From the NCBI RefSeq assembly GCF_029962835.1, contig NC_080577.1, positions 6,014,001 through 6,078,000 of the forward strand: DNA of 64,000 nt, given 5' to 3'. This DNA is from Magnolia sinica (taxonomy: Eukaryota; Streptophyta; Magnoliopsida; Magnoliales; Magnoliaceae). A program made the translations under genes and the position numbers. Below, piece after piece: positions 1 through 10,699 of this stretch. Below the pieces are notes generated by a model. That model saw nothing but the letters and a program-made list of their open reading frames with translations. It was not told the DNA's origin and did not search any database. Within the stretch, counting starts at the first letter, position 1, and each line of letters opens with the position of its first letter.

Positions 1-110
1 ACATTGCTAATACCTGGAATTTTTTATACTACCAGCGTTATCGGTATCGCTACCGGTGTTATTGATATCGCTGAGCTGGAGATAAAGATATTATCGGAGA
101 TAATTTGAAC
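1..110 (+). repeat. remnant of a GATATCG-rich dispersed repeat
   Basis: The first 110 bases carry alternating 'taccggtgttattgatatcg' and 'ttatcggagata' motifs. The reverse complement of the same motifs occurs at 58,205-58,340 inside PYRB intron 2, so this is a dispersed element cut by the window edge. It lies in intron 2 of the Di19 gene. The class is unknown. Confidence 0.5.
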
Positions 111-158
111 ACCGGTTACATCATCTATGGACATACAAAAGGGTCAACGGAAAGATAT

Positions 159-162
<4 letters not shown>

Positions 163-201
<39 letters not shown>
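163..201. repeat. (GA)n microsatellite
   Basis: Uninterrupted GA dinucleotides over about 39 bases, followed by an A-rich tract, inside Di19 intron 2. Confidence 0.95.
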
Positions 202-203
<2 letters not shown>

Positions 204-617
204 AAAGGCTTTAGAATGAAAAATCATTCCTACAATTTCCCACTGAACAAAACAAAAAAAAAGGTATCCATGCAGTATCTCCACTTTGCAAACTTCCCGT
301 TAGCCTCAGTTCTATTTAGTTACCTCAGAAGATTTAGTGAACTTTTGTTACCCTTCAGTCTTCACCCATCGAGCCTCCAAAATACCATCCAAAACATATG
401 TGCCACATCAACAAGGATGCTCTACAGCGGTACCATACAACATAAATGCATAAATATTTGGTAAAATAGATACCTCAAACACCCAAATGAGAACTCGGAA
501 AGATGGTAAATAATCATCGGTTTTGCCTGCCAACACAAAGCCTCAGCGATCAACAGATCTAGGCTCAGAAAGAAACCATGTGATGGTCAGCCATTCACAT
601 AAAAAATCACTCATGGC

Positions 618-882
618 TTTCACGTACACACCTCTACTTGTGCAAATGTACCACCCAAATGGAACATTCTGATTGTAATGCCCTTGCAAGAAAATCAGGC
701 AAGTCCAACGATCAGATGGACAATGGTGTATTACGCACAATGGATGGTTAAACCATCGTATGGCTGGACCCGATGGATTGTTGGGTGGTCATCTTCATGG
801 TTTGAACCACAGGACAGACAGCTGAGATGCACTGCACGGATGCCATGTACGCACACGTAGAGGTGTGTGTGTGGAGGTAGGG
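618..882. repeat. small foldback element in Di19 intron 2
   Basis: Inverted arms 'cacgtacacacctctac' (near 620) and 'gtagaggtgtgtgtgtgg' (near 860) face each other over about 230 bases. It is short, not coding, and of unknown class. Confidence 0.4.
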
Positions 883-1155
883 TGATCGAGACATGTAGGA
901 TTAGCAAACCTCTCTTTTCCCACACTTGTAAATGAAAAATCGCATTTCGTCAAGATACTAGCTTTATGACCAAATCAAAGGAGATAACGATGCAATTACA
1001 GATATCTGATGTTGTTCCGATCATAACATTAAAATATCCAACAAAGAATTGCTAAATTGAAAAAATCAACAGAACCCAAATGATAAACAATGATTTTGCA
1101 TCATTTGAAGAAAAGGAAAGAGGATTTTATTTATTTATTTATTTATTTTACTCAC

Positions 1156-1501
1156 TGTGGCTTTGGATTCGGAAGGATGTTCCTCTTCGAGATGCGAGCA
1201 TAGAGAGGCGATGTCATAGTCTTCGTAGCAATAAGGGCAGGGGAGATCAGGCCGAGCCTCCTCTTCGACTTCAAAATCATCGATGCACAACCGATCTACG
1301 AACAAAATCAGACGAAAAAATCATCAGAAATGGGGAAAAGATCGGATTTTTGAAGATATCAGATGGACTTTCAAACCCTAGAAACCCTAACAGCAATGAA
1401 AAGGGGGGAGGAGAAGAACCTAAATGGGAGTTTTGGTGGTGCTGCAGCGAGTACTGCCGTTTTGCAGCAGCGAGGCGGGAATTCCAGAGATCAGAATCCA
1501 T
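1156..1501 (-). CDS. Di19-type (drought-induced 19) zinc-finger protein, N-terminal exons
   Basis: Two minus-strand exons encode the N-terminus of a Di19 family protein, a plant nuclear zinc-finger factor linked to drought, salt and ABA responses. Exon 1 is 1501-1420 (ATG at 1501, starting MDSDLWNSRLAAAKRQYSL), donor GT at 1419. Exon 2 is 1295-1156, after acceptor TAG at 1298-1296. The junction completes an Asp codon and both exons stay in frame for 74 residues. Seen directly: the acidic stretch DDFEVEEEA (33-41) and the first Di19 zinc finger, Cys47-x2-Cys50 with Cys60, His62 and His67. Known of the family: about 200-230 residues with a second finger and a C-terminal domain; both are missing here because exon 3 and later lie left of the window. 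The exon 1 donor (GTTCTT) is weak but gives a perfect family reading. No longer open frame covers this gene, so a scan by ORF length would miss it. Confidence 0.88.
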
Positions 1502-1855
1502 GGAAAATCGGAATACGGAAAGAGGATTCAAGAAATCTCGATTTCAGGAGAAAGGAGATGAGAGACGAACAAAACGCGATCGATATGGATCGAGATTCGA
1601 TCGCGATTTTATTCCTTCTTCTCTCTCTTTCGTTCTTTTGTATGGTTTTCCCGATTTCTGTTTGGAATTTTGTCTATGTTTTGATGTGATGATGATGGTG
1701 AATGGATGGAGATGCAGATTGGGACGTAGAGAGAGAGAGAGAGAGAGAGAGAGGTCAAAAATTAAATTTTAATTTGGGGAGAGAAGAGGGGGACCCGGAT
1801 GGACGCGGATTGTGTGCGACCCGAACCGCAGGAACTTCCCGCGGCCGGAAGCTAG
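1502..1855 (-). promoter_or_regulatory. Di19 5' leader and proximal promoter region
   Basis: This is the region upstream of the Di19 ATG on the minus strand. It contains a GA/CT microsatellite at 1728-1753 and pyrimidine-rich tracts on the coding strand typical of plant 5' leaders. I cannot place a TATA box or transcription start with confidence. Mutator-like foldback elements begin within about 350 bases of the ATG. Confidence 0.45.
1728..1753. repeat. (GA)n microsatellite in the Di19 leader or promoter
   Basis: About 13 GA units, reading CT on the Di19 coding strand, roughly 230 bases upstream of the ATG. Confidence 0.9.
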
Positions 1856-1864
1856 GTGGAGCCC

Positions 1865-2391
1865 GGACGTGGATTGCGTCCTACCCCTGCCCGGACCACA
1901 ATCCGTACGGTCAGGGCTCTGTGGGTACCACCGTGATGTAAGTGTTTTATCCACGCCGTTCATCGCTTTTCTCCTATCATTTTAAGGTACATATATAAAA
2001 TTGAAACGGGTCCACAGCTCCAGTGGACCACACCGGAGGAAGCTTCATTGATAATGACACCCACCATTGAAACCTTTCTAAGGGTCACCGTGATGTTTTT
2101 TTATCATCCAACCTATTAATAAGGTCATGTAGACGTGGATGAAGTAAAAAAAACAAATATTAGCTTGATCCGAAACTTCTCCAACTCCCAAGAAGCTTTT
2201 AACGGTGGAAATTAAATCCTTATTTTGTGGTCCACTTAAGCCCTATACCTTGGTCAATGTTTGTACCATATATTAAAATGATCTGAGAAAAGCGATTAAC
2301 GGCTTGGATATAACACTTACATCACGGTGGGCCCCATAAAGGCCTGCCCGACGGATGACTGTCTGGGCGGGGTTGGACGCACTCCGCGTCC
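1865..2391. mobile_element. Mutator-like foldback element, copy A
   Basis: About 527 bp that folds back on itself. It begins GGACGTGGATTGCGTCCTAC and ends in the near reverse complement (reads GGACGCGGAGTGCGTCC from the other side). Flanks are GTGGAGCCC (1856-1864) and GTCGAGCCC (2392-2400), an 8-of-9 match to a 9-bp target duplication as made by Mutator-like transposases. It is non-coding. Subterminal 'accgtgatgtaagtg' and 'cacttacatcacgg' are the inverted inner motifs. Confidence 0.8.
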
Positions 2392-2417
2392 GTCGAGCCC
2401 ACCGTGTCTGTGACAAA

Positions 2418-2943
2418 GGACGGGGATTGCGTCCTACCCGCCCGGACGGATTACCGTCCGGGTAGGGCTTTTTGGGGCCCACCGTGATGTAATTATTTTA
2501 TCCACGCCGTTCAACACTTTTTTCAGATAATTTTAATATGTGAACCAAAAAATGAAGGAGGTCCAAAGCTTAACTGGACCACACCAAAGGAACCTACACT
2601 GATAATGACACCCACCGTTGAAACCTTTCTGTGGGCCAACGTGATGTTTTTTAACCATAAAACCTATTCATGAGGTCATGTAGACGCGGATGAAGTGAAA
2701 ACACAAATATCAGCTTCATCTGAAACTTCTCCTGCTCCCAAGAAGTTTTTAATGGTGGACGTTCAATCCCCACTTTGTGGTCCACTTAAGCTTTGGACCT
2801 GCCTATTTTTTTGTTCCCATATCAAAATTATCTGAAAAAAGTGTTGAACGGCGTGGATAAAACAATTACATCACGGTGGGCTCCACAGAGCCCTGCCCGG
2901 ACGGATTACGGTTCGGGCGGGGGTAGGACGCGATCCGCGTCCC
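2418..2943. mobile_element. Mutator-like foldback element, copy B, with exact 9-bp TSD
   Basis: A 526-bp near-palindrome flanked by the exact direct repeat TGTGACAAA at 2409-2417 and 2944-2952. Arms start GGACGGGGATTGCGTCCTAC on the left and GGACGCGGATCGCGTCCTAC when the right end is reverse complemented. Inverted matching continues inward through 'tccacgccgttcaacac' / 'gtgttgaacggcgtgga'. It is the neighbour of copy A and almost the same length. This is the cleanest copy in the window and defines the family boundaries. Confidence 0.88.
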
Positions 2944-2959
2944 TGTGACAAATCCACGC

Positions 2960-3400
2960 GTCCGGACACGGTTTGGCTAGTGACTCTGCCAGTGGTCGGT
3001 GTCATGTGATCTATATGTTATCCACACCGTCCATCCATTTTTAAGCATTGTTTTAATAATTTATGCCATCAAAGAGGCAGATCAAAATCTCAGGTGGACC
3101 ACACCATGGGAAAACAGTAGTATTTGAAAGTCTACCATTAAAATCCTCTTGGGCACACTGTAATGTTTATTCGACATTATCTAGATTACGTCACACCGTT
3201 GTAACAGACCTGGACGAAAGGGAAAAAAGAAAAAAAATCAAATATCAAGTTTGATCCAAAACTTTTGTAGCACTGAGAAGTTTTTAAGGGTGGTAGTTTA
3301 ATCAATACTGTGTGGCCCACATTGAGATTTTGATCTACCTCAATTTTGAGTTCATACTATAGAATTTTTTAAAAAATAGATGTCGAAATTTGATTGGATC
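2960..3400. mobile_element. degenerate foldback element (same superfamily)
   Basis: Carries the family core ('ttatccacaccgtccatcc', 'aggtggaccacaccatggga', 'aaaacttttgtagcac') but the right arm is eroded. It is similar by eye to 38,085-38,545. Confidence 0.6.
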
Positions 3401-3680
3401 ACATGTTGCTATCAAAGATTAGATCATGGCCTCATTAAATTGGGTGCTTAATTAAATCAGGCCACGTTAGGTCAGCAAGCAATTAGCTTTCGTTGAAAGT
3501 TTTTAGTTGAGTAAATTTTCAATTAGACTTCTCGAGCAGCACCATATGGCTCGATCGATCCCACCATATTGGGTCACTATCAATATCCTCGTGACTACTT
3601 CACAATGCAATTCACTTTTGTATGATGGTGTAAATGAGAATTTCTTATATTAGTAGGGCGATCATACAACAAAGGGCTCT
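3400..3680. other. intergenic, nothing recognised
   Basis: AT-rich sequence with no coding frame, repeat pair or regulatory signature that I can support. Confidence 0.5.
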
Positions 3681-4135
3681 TTGGGGGCCAACATGAAATT
3701 TGTGTGACATCTACTCGGTACATCATTTCTATCATGTTATGATAAATCATGAGCATGAAAATCACGCTGACCTAGACATCAAGTGGGCCACCAAGATAAA
3801 AATAGGATGCTAGCAGTGAAACCTTCTTTGGAGTAATATGACGTCCACTGTTGAAACTTTCCTAGGGCTAGCCACGTTATTTATTTTCCATCCAACCTAT
3901 GTGGACCCGGATAAAGGGAAAAGACAAATATAAACTTGATCCAATACTTCCCAGGCCGCAGGAAGTTTTCAATTATTAGGGTTTAATCTCCACTACTTTT
4001 TTGTGGTGTAGTTTCTGGGAACTTTAGATCTTCTTTATTTCTGCTACCATTCTCTAAAATGATCTCCCAGAATGGATGAACAGTGTGGATATAGCACATA
4101 AATCTTGGTATGCCCACAAAATTTGGTAATGTCAA
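3680..4135. mobile_element. degenerate foldback element
   Basis: Family motifs: 'cctagacatcaagtgggcca', 'tgttgaaactttcctaggg', 'aaacttgatccaatacttc', ending 'gaacagtgtggatatagcac'. Ends are not sharply defined. Confidence 0.5.
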
Positions 4136-4690
4136 CGCATCACTGAGGTCGGTGGTGCGTCGCACACCACTAATCCGCTTCCGCCGACATAGCGTAGGGC
4201 ACGTACGGGGATTAACTTTCTAACTTTGGAAAACCACTCAACGCACCTAAAATCCGCACCGCTCATTAAGTGGGCCACCCAATAATCAGGCTGATTTGGG
4301 ACTCAGTTTAAAGTTATAAAAAAAATCTTCTAATTTCTCGTGGTATGTGATATGGCACCCAAGTTTTGAATGCTGGGATTTATGTTAATACTTTCATCGT
4401 GACGAAGCAAATCAGATGAATGGGTTGGACGGTATATAAATACCACTGTCGGCCATACACAAAACTAATCGTGTGCGTTCATCTCAACGTGCGTGATGGA
4501 CGGGTGGATCTCATGAAAGTTCCGCCCATGCGCCGCCCAGTCATTGGCTGTTCAGATGCGATGTACCTAGGCGTGGTACCTCGCGTGGTTATTAGCATAA
4601 AAACCCGCGATGACAGTACCCGAGACCGTAAGGTGTGAAACGAACAGCAACATCGGGCGCGGATTGGATACTGACAAGTCAGTAGCCAAA
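4136..4690. other. intergenic, nothing recognised
   Basis: Contains fragments resembling foldback ends ('taatccgcttccgccgac', 'gcgcggattggatactgac') but no complete element and no gene. A 72-codon open stretch at 4420-4638 has no family resemblance that I recognise. Confidence 0.4.
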
Positions 4691-4699
4691 TCGCTACTC

Positions 4700-5145
4700 A
4701 AGTGACGTCACCAAGCTCTGGACCTACCATGATGCATGTGTTGTATCCATACCGTACAACCAGTTTTAGAGATCGTTTAATGGCATTACAGAGAAAATGA
4801 AATAGACCTAAAGTTCAAGTGGACCCCACCATGAAAAATAGCGGGGACAGTGACATTCACCGTTAAACTTCTAAGGAGCCACTGTAGTTTCAGTTGAAGC
4901 TAATATTTTTGTTTTCACTTCAATTTATCTTTATGTTTATGTTAACTTATGAATAGGATGGATCTCAAAAATACATCACTGTGAACCTTGTAAATGTTTC
5001 AAAAAGTAAGTTTGGCGGCCCCCACGTTTTCTGCCGTGGGTCTAAAATTTAGGTCTATCTTTTTCTTTATGTAATGTCATAAAACGATCTCTAAAAATGG
5101 TTGGACAATATGGATACAACACATGTATCATGGTGGGTCCACGTA
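4700..5145. mobile_element. foldback element
   Basis: Inverted arms 'ctaccatgatgcatgtgttg' at about 4727 and 'caacacatgtatcatggtgg' at about 5117, each followed inward by 'tatccatacc' / 'atatggata' and a match around 'tagagatcgtttaatggcat' / 'gtcataaaacgatctctaa'. Roughly 430 bp, non-coding. Confidence 0.7.
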
Positions 5146-5287
5146 GCATGTGACGTCGCTTCATTAGTGATTTGGCTATTAACGTTGTCAGCATGGAAAG
5201 TGGGGGTACAATGCGTCGCCGGAATATTAACACATACATATGCGTTTTTAAGCCTGAATCTCGAGCGAGGCCATTGGTTTAAAGAAT

Positions 5288-5972
5288 ACATAGGGGTCGT
5301 TTGAATGCCTTTAAAATCTTTAAACATAAAGGGCATACAAGGTAATCAGATTACAAAGCCATCTAGATAGTTTCATTTGCCTGTGAAATCTTTAGAGCCT
5401 ATAAACATATTATATCTTTTAATTGTAATCGAAAACTTGACAAAAATTTATATTGCTAAAAGGAAATGATACATGGTATAACATAAGGGGTTGATATACA
5501 CTTGTAATGTGTGGTACCCATCATAATGTTGACGGTATATTCAATCTGTCCATCGTGTGCTTGCTCTCCTATAACAAAAATAAAATAACTTAAATAATCA
5601 TTGAATGGACCATAAGAGAGATCAAGGATGAATGTCCACTATTAAAAACTTTTAAATTGTATTTGGGGCTCATTGTGATAAGTAGATGACACCCAATCCA
5701 ACCATTGCATGCATGCTTTGATGCTCTCTAATTAGGGCCTCCTAAATAATTAATTAATTCTCATGTGATTCATAAATTTTGGTGGAATATATGACCCCAT
5801 GATCTATGGTGTGAATACCTACTTTATGCATCATAACACTTTATGAGTTAGTAAAACACATAATTTATTTTAGAAATCACTTGAAATAAATAATTTACAC
5901 CTAAAGCTTTTTTCAAGTATAAAATGTTTACCATTTAAAATTGTACGGGCATCCAAACAACTCCTTAATGCT
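5288..5972. mobile_element. MITE with short TIRs, carrying a nested fragment
   Basis: Left end 'aggggtcgtttgaatgcc' and right end 'gggcatccaaacaactcctt' are imperfect inverted repeats of the kind seen in PIF or hAT MITEs. The middle (about 5,490-5,730) carries half of a foldback-family element. Confidence 0.5.
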
Positions 5973-6119
5973 GATGACAAATGACTATAGCATTATTAAA
6001 TATCCAAGATACTAATATTAGAATCTCCTTCAGTTGAATATGGACGGTTATTATATTTTTATTATTAATCTTCACTACAAGCAATTTATGAAAATGATAT
6101 TATATTATCTTTTCTATCA

Positions 6120-6405
6120 ATAAGATTTTAAGCAAGTGTCCACAGAGTCATATTTACCAATGATGTGCAATATGAACATTTGATCTTATGAACAGGTTGG
6201 ATGACGAATAAACATTAACGTGGACCCTAGAAAGGTTTCAATGGTAGAAATCACAATTTCACTGTTTCCTGTGGTGTGGTCCTTTTGAGCTTTGGATATG
6301 CTTCAATTTTAGGCTCACCCCCGAAAATTAGTGGGAAAAACTGATGGACGGCATGGATAAACCATATTCATTCACGGTGGGCCCAAAAAGTTAGTCAGTA
6401 TGCAA
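6120..6405. mobile_element. half of a foldback element
   Basis: Right half only: 'taaacattaacgtggaccct', 'actgtttcctgtggtgtggt', 'gatggacggcatggataaac', 'cacggtgggccc'. No left arm is visible. Confidence 0.6.
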
Positions 6406-6769
6406 ACCGATTTGGAGGGCATCGGACCTGGATAAGGTGGTCCCCTCTTGCATTTCTCAGCACAAAGTACGGTTGTCCACTGATATATCCTTGATTAATT
6501 AGGCCTTGGGGTGCTGCCCTGGTTGGTAATAAAATAAATTCTGGTTATATTCCAAAAAGGTATGATCATCCACTCATCATGAGTGCCTTGCACGCAAATT
6601 GATGTGTACCACTAGCAAAGTTTTCTTGGCCATCCATCGTTATCATGGTGGGGCAGCTAGCCTGATGAGTGGACCGGCCTTGCCTCTAAGCCAACTGGTC
6701 TACTTATCAGGGCACCAGGGATGGATTATAAATCAAAAATCATAATAATGGTTGAGCATAATCGTTTAT

Positions 6770-7180
6770 TAATTCACATCTCTTTTTTCTTTCTTTTTTT
6801 TTTTTTCCTTAAGAAGTGGAGAATCCAAAATTTTAGGGCCCACAAGGTTTGAGTATGACATCCAATCCATCCAACAGGTGCACACCAACAAGATTATTAG
6901 GAGAACCAAAAATATAGGGGATCCAATCATAAGGTAGGCCAATCCATGAAAAATAATATACACTATTTAACACATCCAAATTCAAGTGTAGCTCATGTTA
7001 TGATTTGATTGGCCTGATTTTTGGTTCATGTGATCATCATGGTAGGGTACATGTGTTGGATGGTTTGGATGCCATGCGCACACCTAGTGGGGCCCATGGG
7101 TCTTGAATTTCTCTAATTTTTAAAGATGAACTTGAATGATAACATTTTTGTAATTTCCATCCCCATAAAGCATATCCTAA
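6770..7180. mobile_element. second non-coding element family, copy 1
   Basis: Arms 'caatccatccaacaggtgca' and 'catgtgttggatggtttggatg' are inverted, with inner 'aggagaaccaaaaata' and 'gatttttggttcatgtgatc'. The same pattern recurs at 7,880-8,345 and 8,460-9,010. Confidence 0.55.
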
Positions 7181-7394
7181 TGCTTTCTAATTGTCAAGTC
7201 ATTATTTGGTTAAATGTTGGTTACGAGGAATTTTATGTTAAAAGTTAAAAAAGCGAAAGGGAAAAATGTACTAAAAAGGTTCTAAAAATTTATAAAGGCC
7301 TAATTGTTCGGTCATAATTACATGTATTTAACTAAAATTATTTACCTTTGTATTTTTTAAAAATGTATCATATTGTAACAAATATCATCACACG

Positions 7395-7680
7395 TTGCAA
7401 AACTTTGTGGGCCCTATTATGATCAATGTGTTTCATCCACGTGTCTGTTCATTTTACTGGATCATTTTAGGGCGTGACGCCAAAATGAGGCAGATCCAAA
7501 GCTCAAGTGGAATAATTATGTCCACCAGAGCCTGCTATTTTCTGTGGTGTGGTCTACTTGATCTTTGGATTTGCCTCATTTTTTAGCTCATGCCCTGAAA
7601 TAATTTTAGAAGATGAATGAATTAATGGTGTGAATATAACACATATATCACAGTGGGGCCCATAGAGTTTTGCTTGGAAA
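7395..7680. mobile_element. short foldback element
   Basis: Arms 'tgtgggccctattatgatca' / 'atcacagtggggcccatag' with inner 'aaaatgaggcagatccaaag' / 'ctttggatttgcctcatttt'. It is about 280 bp, shorter than the 526-bp form and apparently an internally deleted derivative. Confidence 0.65.
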
Positions 7681-7809
7681 AAGCCTGAAATTTGCACCAT
7701 TTTCAACGTGGAATTCCTATCTTTCTGCGGATCTCAGGAGCCATTGTTGTGATTTTACCACGCATTATAATCATTTACATCCGCTAGGAAATAGAAAAGA
7801 AAGGCCACT

Positions 7810-8405
7810 AATTTGGAAGTCTCGATTTTTTTTTTAAAAAGAAGAAGTTGTTTTTACCTTAAAATTTACCAAGAATCAACATATTATTAGATAATGCATG
7901 AGTTACTGGAAATTACAGGAAGTGCTTTTTTAGGGAAGAAATTACAAAAATGTCATCATCTAAATTTTTCTTTAAAAATTAGTGAAACTGGAGACTTGTG
8001 GGGTCCACTTGGTATGTGTATAACATCCAAGCCATCTAAAATATGCAACTTACTATGGTGATTGCATGAACAAAAAATCAGGCCGATCAAATCATCACAC
8101 AGACAACACTTGCACTCGGATGTTTTGAGTGGTGTATTTTTTTTAATGAATTGGCCCACCTTATGATTAGATCCACTGCATTTTTTGTTCTCCTAACAAT
8201 CATGTTGGTTTTCATCCCTTAGATGGGTTAGATGCTAAACACATACCACATAGCCCCATAGTTTTGGATTCTCCACTTTGTAAAGAAAAAAAATAGATGA
8301 GGGTTACAGTGTAATTTTCCACTAGCAACCACTCTTCAGGTGTATCAGCTCCTGTAGCCATTATTCAGTAAAATCCAAATGTTGGAGGGATTTAGCAGTA
8401 AAAAC
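7810..8405. mobile_element. second element family, copy 2 (first unit of a tandem-like pair)
   Basis: Shares 'gaagtgctttttt', 'ttagataatgcatgag' and 'agacttgtggggtccacttg' with 8,430-9,020. Inverted arms around 'atccaagccatctaaaatat' and 'tcccttagatgggttagatg'. Confidence 0.5.
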
Positions 8406-8429
8406 CCCAAAAAAAAAATAAAAAAAGCC

Positions 8430-9020
8430 CCCACTAATTAGAGGTCCTAAAATTTTTGGGTGCCAGAGAAATTTGTAGGGGTTTTTACCACAAAATTCCT
8501 AAGAATTAATATTTTACCAAATAATGCCAAGGTTAACAATTCTACAAGGAAGTGCTTTTTGAGGAAGGATATTATAAAAATGCCCTCATTCATTTTTCCT
8601 TTAAAAATTTGTAAAAGTTGAGACTTGTGGGGCCTACATTGCATGTGCATAACATCCAAGCCATCCAACATATGCGCCCCACCATGGTGATTGCATGAAC
8701 CAAAAAACATTCCAATTAATTCATCCGATGGTGATGGGCTACACTTGAATTTGGATGTTTTTAGTGGTGTATATTACTTTTTATGGATGGGTCCATCTTG
8801 TGATTGGATCTCCAATATTTTTGGTTCACCTAATAATCATATTGGTGTGCATTTGTTGGATGGTTTGGATGTCAGATACATACCACGTGGCCCAATAATA
8901 AGGACAATATTGTAATTTCTCTTTTGAAAAAGCATTTCTCGAGAATATGGGCTCCTCGAAGCACTAATTGGTAAAATTCGAATTATAGAGGCATTTTACA
9001 TTAAAAATCCCAATTATAAT
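8430..9020. mobile_element. second element family, copy 3 (second unit)
   Basis: Same order of motifs as the preceding unit, including 'acaaggaagtgctttttgag' and 'cttgtggggcctacattgca', with arms 'catccaagccatccaacata' and 'ttgttggatggtttggatg'. The two units lie head to tail and may be a duplication. Confidence 0.5.
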
Positions 9021-9247
9021 ACCAGTGGACCACTGATTTTCCCATAAATGTCCATGGTAGCATTGTCTTGGAGAGTGCTAGCTGGTCTACGTTGGGGATC
9101 CCAAATCAATCAAGCTTCAATTGACGACTCCAAATCTCCCCAAGTTTTTAACTCATAAATGCTGAGATTACATATATAATTGATGCTTACAATAAGGGCT
9201 CAAGCTTTCAGTATAACTATATTATTGTCCATCCCATGTTGTAGGCT

Positions 9248-10470
9248 CAGGGGTCATTTGGCACCGTGGCTTGAGAGGATTGGAGGGAATTTGAGGGGGT
9301 TTCAAATCAGCATAAAGTTCAAAATCCCTCTTTTATGGGTTTGCAATCCATGCTGGGAGCTTGGATTACACTTATAAACATTTCAATAGTTGTAGGTGTA
9401 ACCTGTGTGTCACTATACACTATCATTCTATTGGGCACATGGCCCACTAATGATGATCAGCACCGTCCAAACATTGTCCATGTAAATCAGCACGCCCAAA
9501 CATTGTCCAACACCATCCAAACATTGTCCATGTAAATCTACGGTTAAAAATCATTGGTTAATCACACTTGACATGATCTTGTGCTTGTGGTAGGGTTGTA
9601 CACAAGCCAAGCTAGCTCAAAAAGCTCGTTCGGCTCAGCTCGATCTACCTCGACTTGACTCGGCTCGAATGATGACTCGAGGCGAGCCAAGCTTCAAATA
9701 ACCCAGCTCGTTTTGAAAACAAGCCGAGTTCGATCATAGTGGATCTTTTACTCGACTCGACTCGAACTCGGCTCGGCCCGAAGCTCGAGCTCGAACTTGG
9801 CTCGACTCAAATATATATTATATTATATATAATATATTATATTTAAAAATAAAAAAATAAATATTATATATATATATATATATTATTAATTGAATATTTG
9901 ATTTGGGAGTTGGGTCGGTGAGGGTTTGGTCAATTGAGTCGGGTGGCTAGGTTGAGTCGGGTGTCGATTGGGTCGGGTTGTTGGGTTAAGTCGGGTGCGA
10001 GTTGGGTCGGGTTGGGATCAAGCTCGACTCAACTCAAGGTAAGCTTGCCTCGACTCGATCCACTATCTCGACTCGAAATTTTTGGAAAACAAGCCAAGCT
10101 CCAATGGTAAGCTCGAGGCTGAGCTTGAGCTCGAGCTCGAACTCGAGGAGAGAACGGACGAGTCAAGCCAAGCTTGGCCCACCTCGACTCGATGTACAGC
10201 CCTAGCTTGTGGCCTATCCAAGACTTGAAATTTCATCATTTTCAAGTAAAGCATATATTCAGCAGGTTTATCACAACCATTGTGTCAAAAATTACATATC
10301 TCACTAATTAGAGATATTAAAGTTGATTTAGTAATTAAATTCAAACCCTTGTATATACCATGCATAGGTACTTTTGGATTAAAAGTTGATTCACACTCCC
10401 AGGTGCCAAACACACTAGGAGGATTTCAAATCCAGGGGGTTTCAAATCCACGCTCCCAAGCAGGCCCTTA
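9248..10470. mobile_element. older element split by a hAT insertion
   Basis: Left part 'gagggggtttcaaatcagc' with 'gtcatttggcaccgtggc', and right part 'gggtttcaaatccacgctcc' with 'aagcaggccctta', look like inverted ends of one element. The 614-bp hAT element at 9591-10204 sits between them. Boundaries are approximate. Confidence 0.45.
9591..10204. mobile_element. non-autonomous hAT element with 8-bp TSD
   Basis: Begins TAGGGTTGTACACAAGCC and ends with the inverted TGTACAGCCCTA. The exact 8-bp duplication GCTTGTGG flanks it (9583-9590 and 10205-10212), the size expected for hAT transposases. Subterminal regions are packed with 'ctcgactcg' and 'agctcgagc' repeats; the centre holds an AT-rich tract (about 9,810-9,890). 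It has no transposase and depends on one supplied in trans. Confidence 0.9.
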
Positions 10471-10699
10471 GCTTTTGATTCTAGGGGCATACTCTCATGT
10501 ACTTTTCAAACCCAACAAATAAATAGGGGTGCAAATGCACAAGTTTTGAATGGGATGCACTGATGCACATCTTAGCAATATCCCTTCATTATGGGATACA
10601 CATTTTTCCTTGTAGATAAGATGTACATCATATTGACACTACACAAAGAATTTAGACATGTCATCTCCTTTGTCAGATCATCTAAATGGATGCCAATTA

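Larger units (their letters stand above)
1..1155 (-). other. Di19 intron 2 (5' part; runs off the window)
   Basis: The minus-strand exon ending at 1156 is followed by a canonical donor GTGAGT at 1155-1150. I looked for the next conserved Di19 exon (second zinc finger) in the remaining 1.1 kb and did not find it, so the intron continues beyond position 1. It holds the GA microsatellite, a foldback stretch at about 620-880 ('acacacctctac' against 'gtagaggtgtgtgt') and no coding sequence that I can see. Confidence 0.6.

Noticed and set aside
1080-1772. 230-codon plus-strand frame, the longest in the window
   Set aside because: It lies antisense to the Di19 exons and runs through a GA microsatellite; the Di19 reading on the minus strand has family motifs and splice sites.
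10002-10254. Ser-rich frames on both strands
   Set aside because: They fall inside the hAT element's 'ctcgactcg' repeats and both strands are open, so they are composition artefacts.
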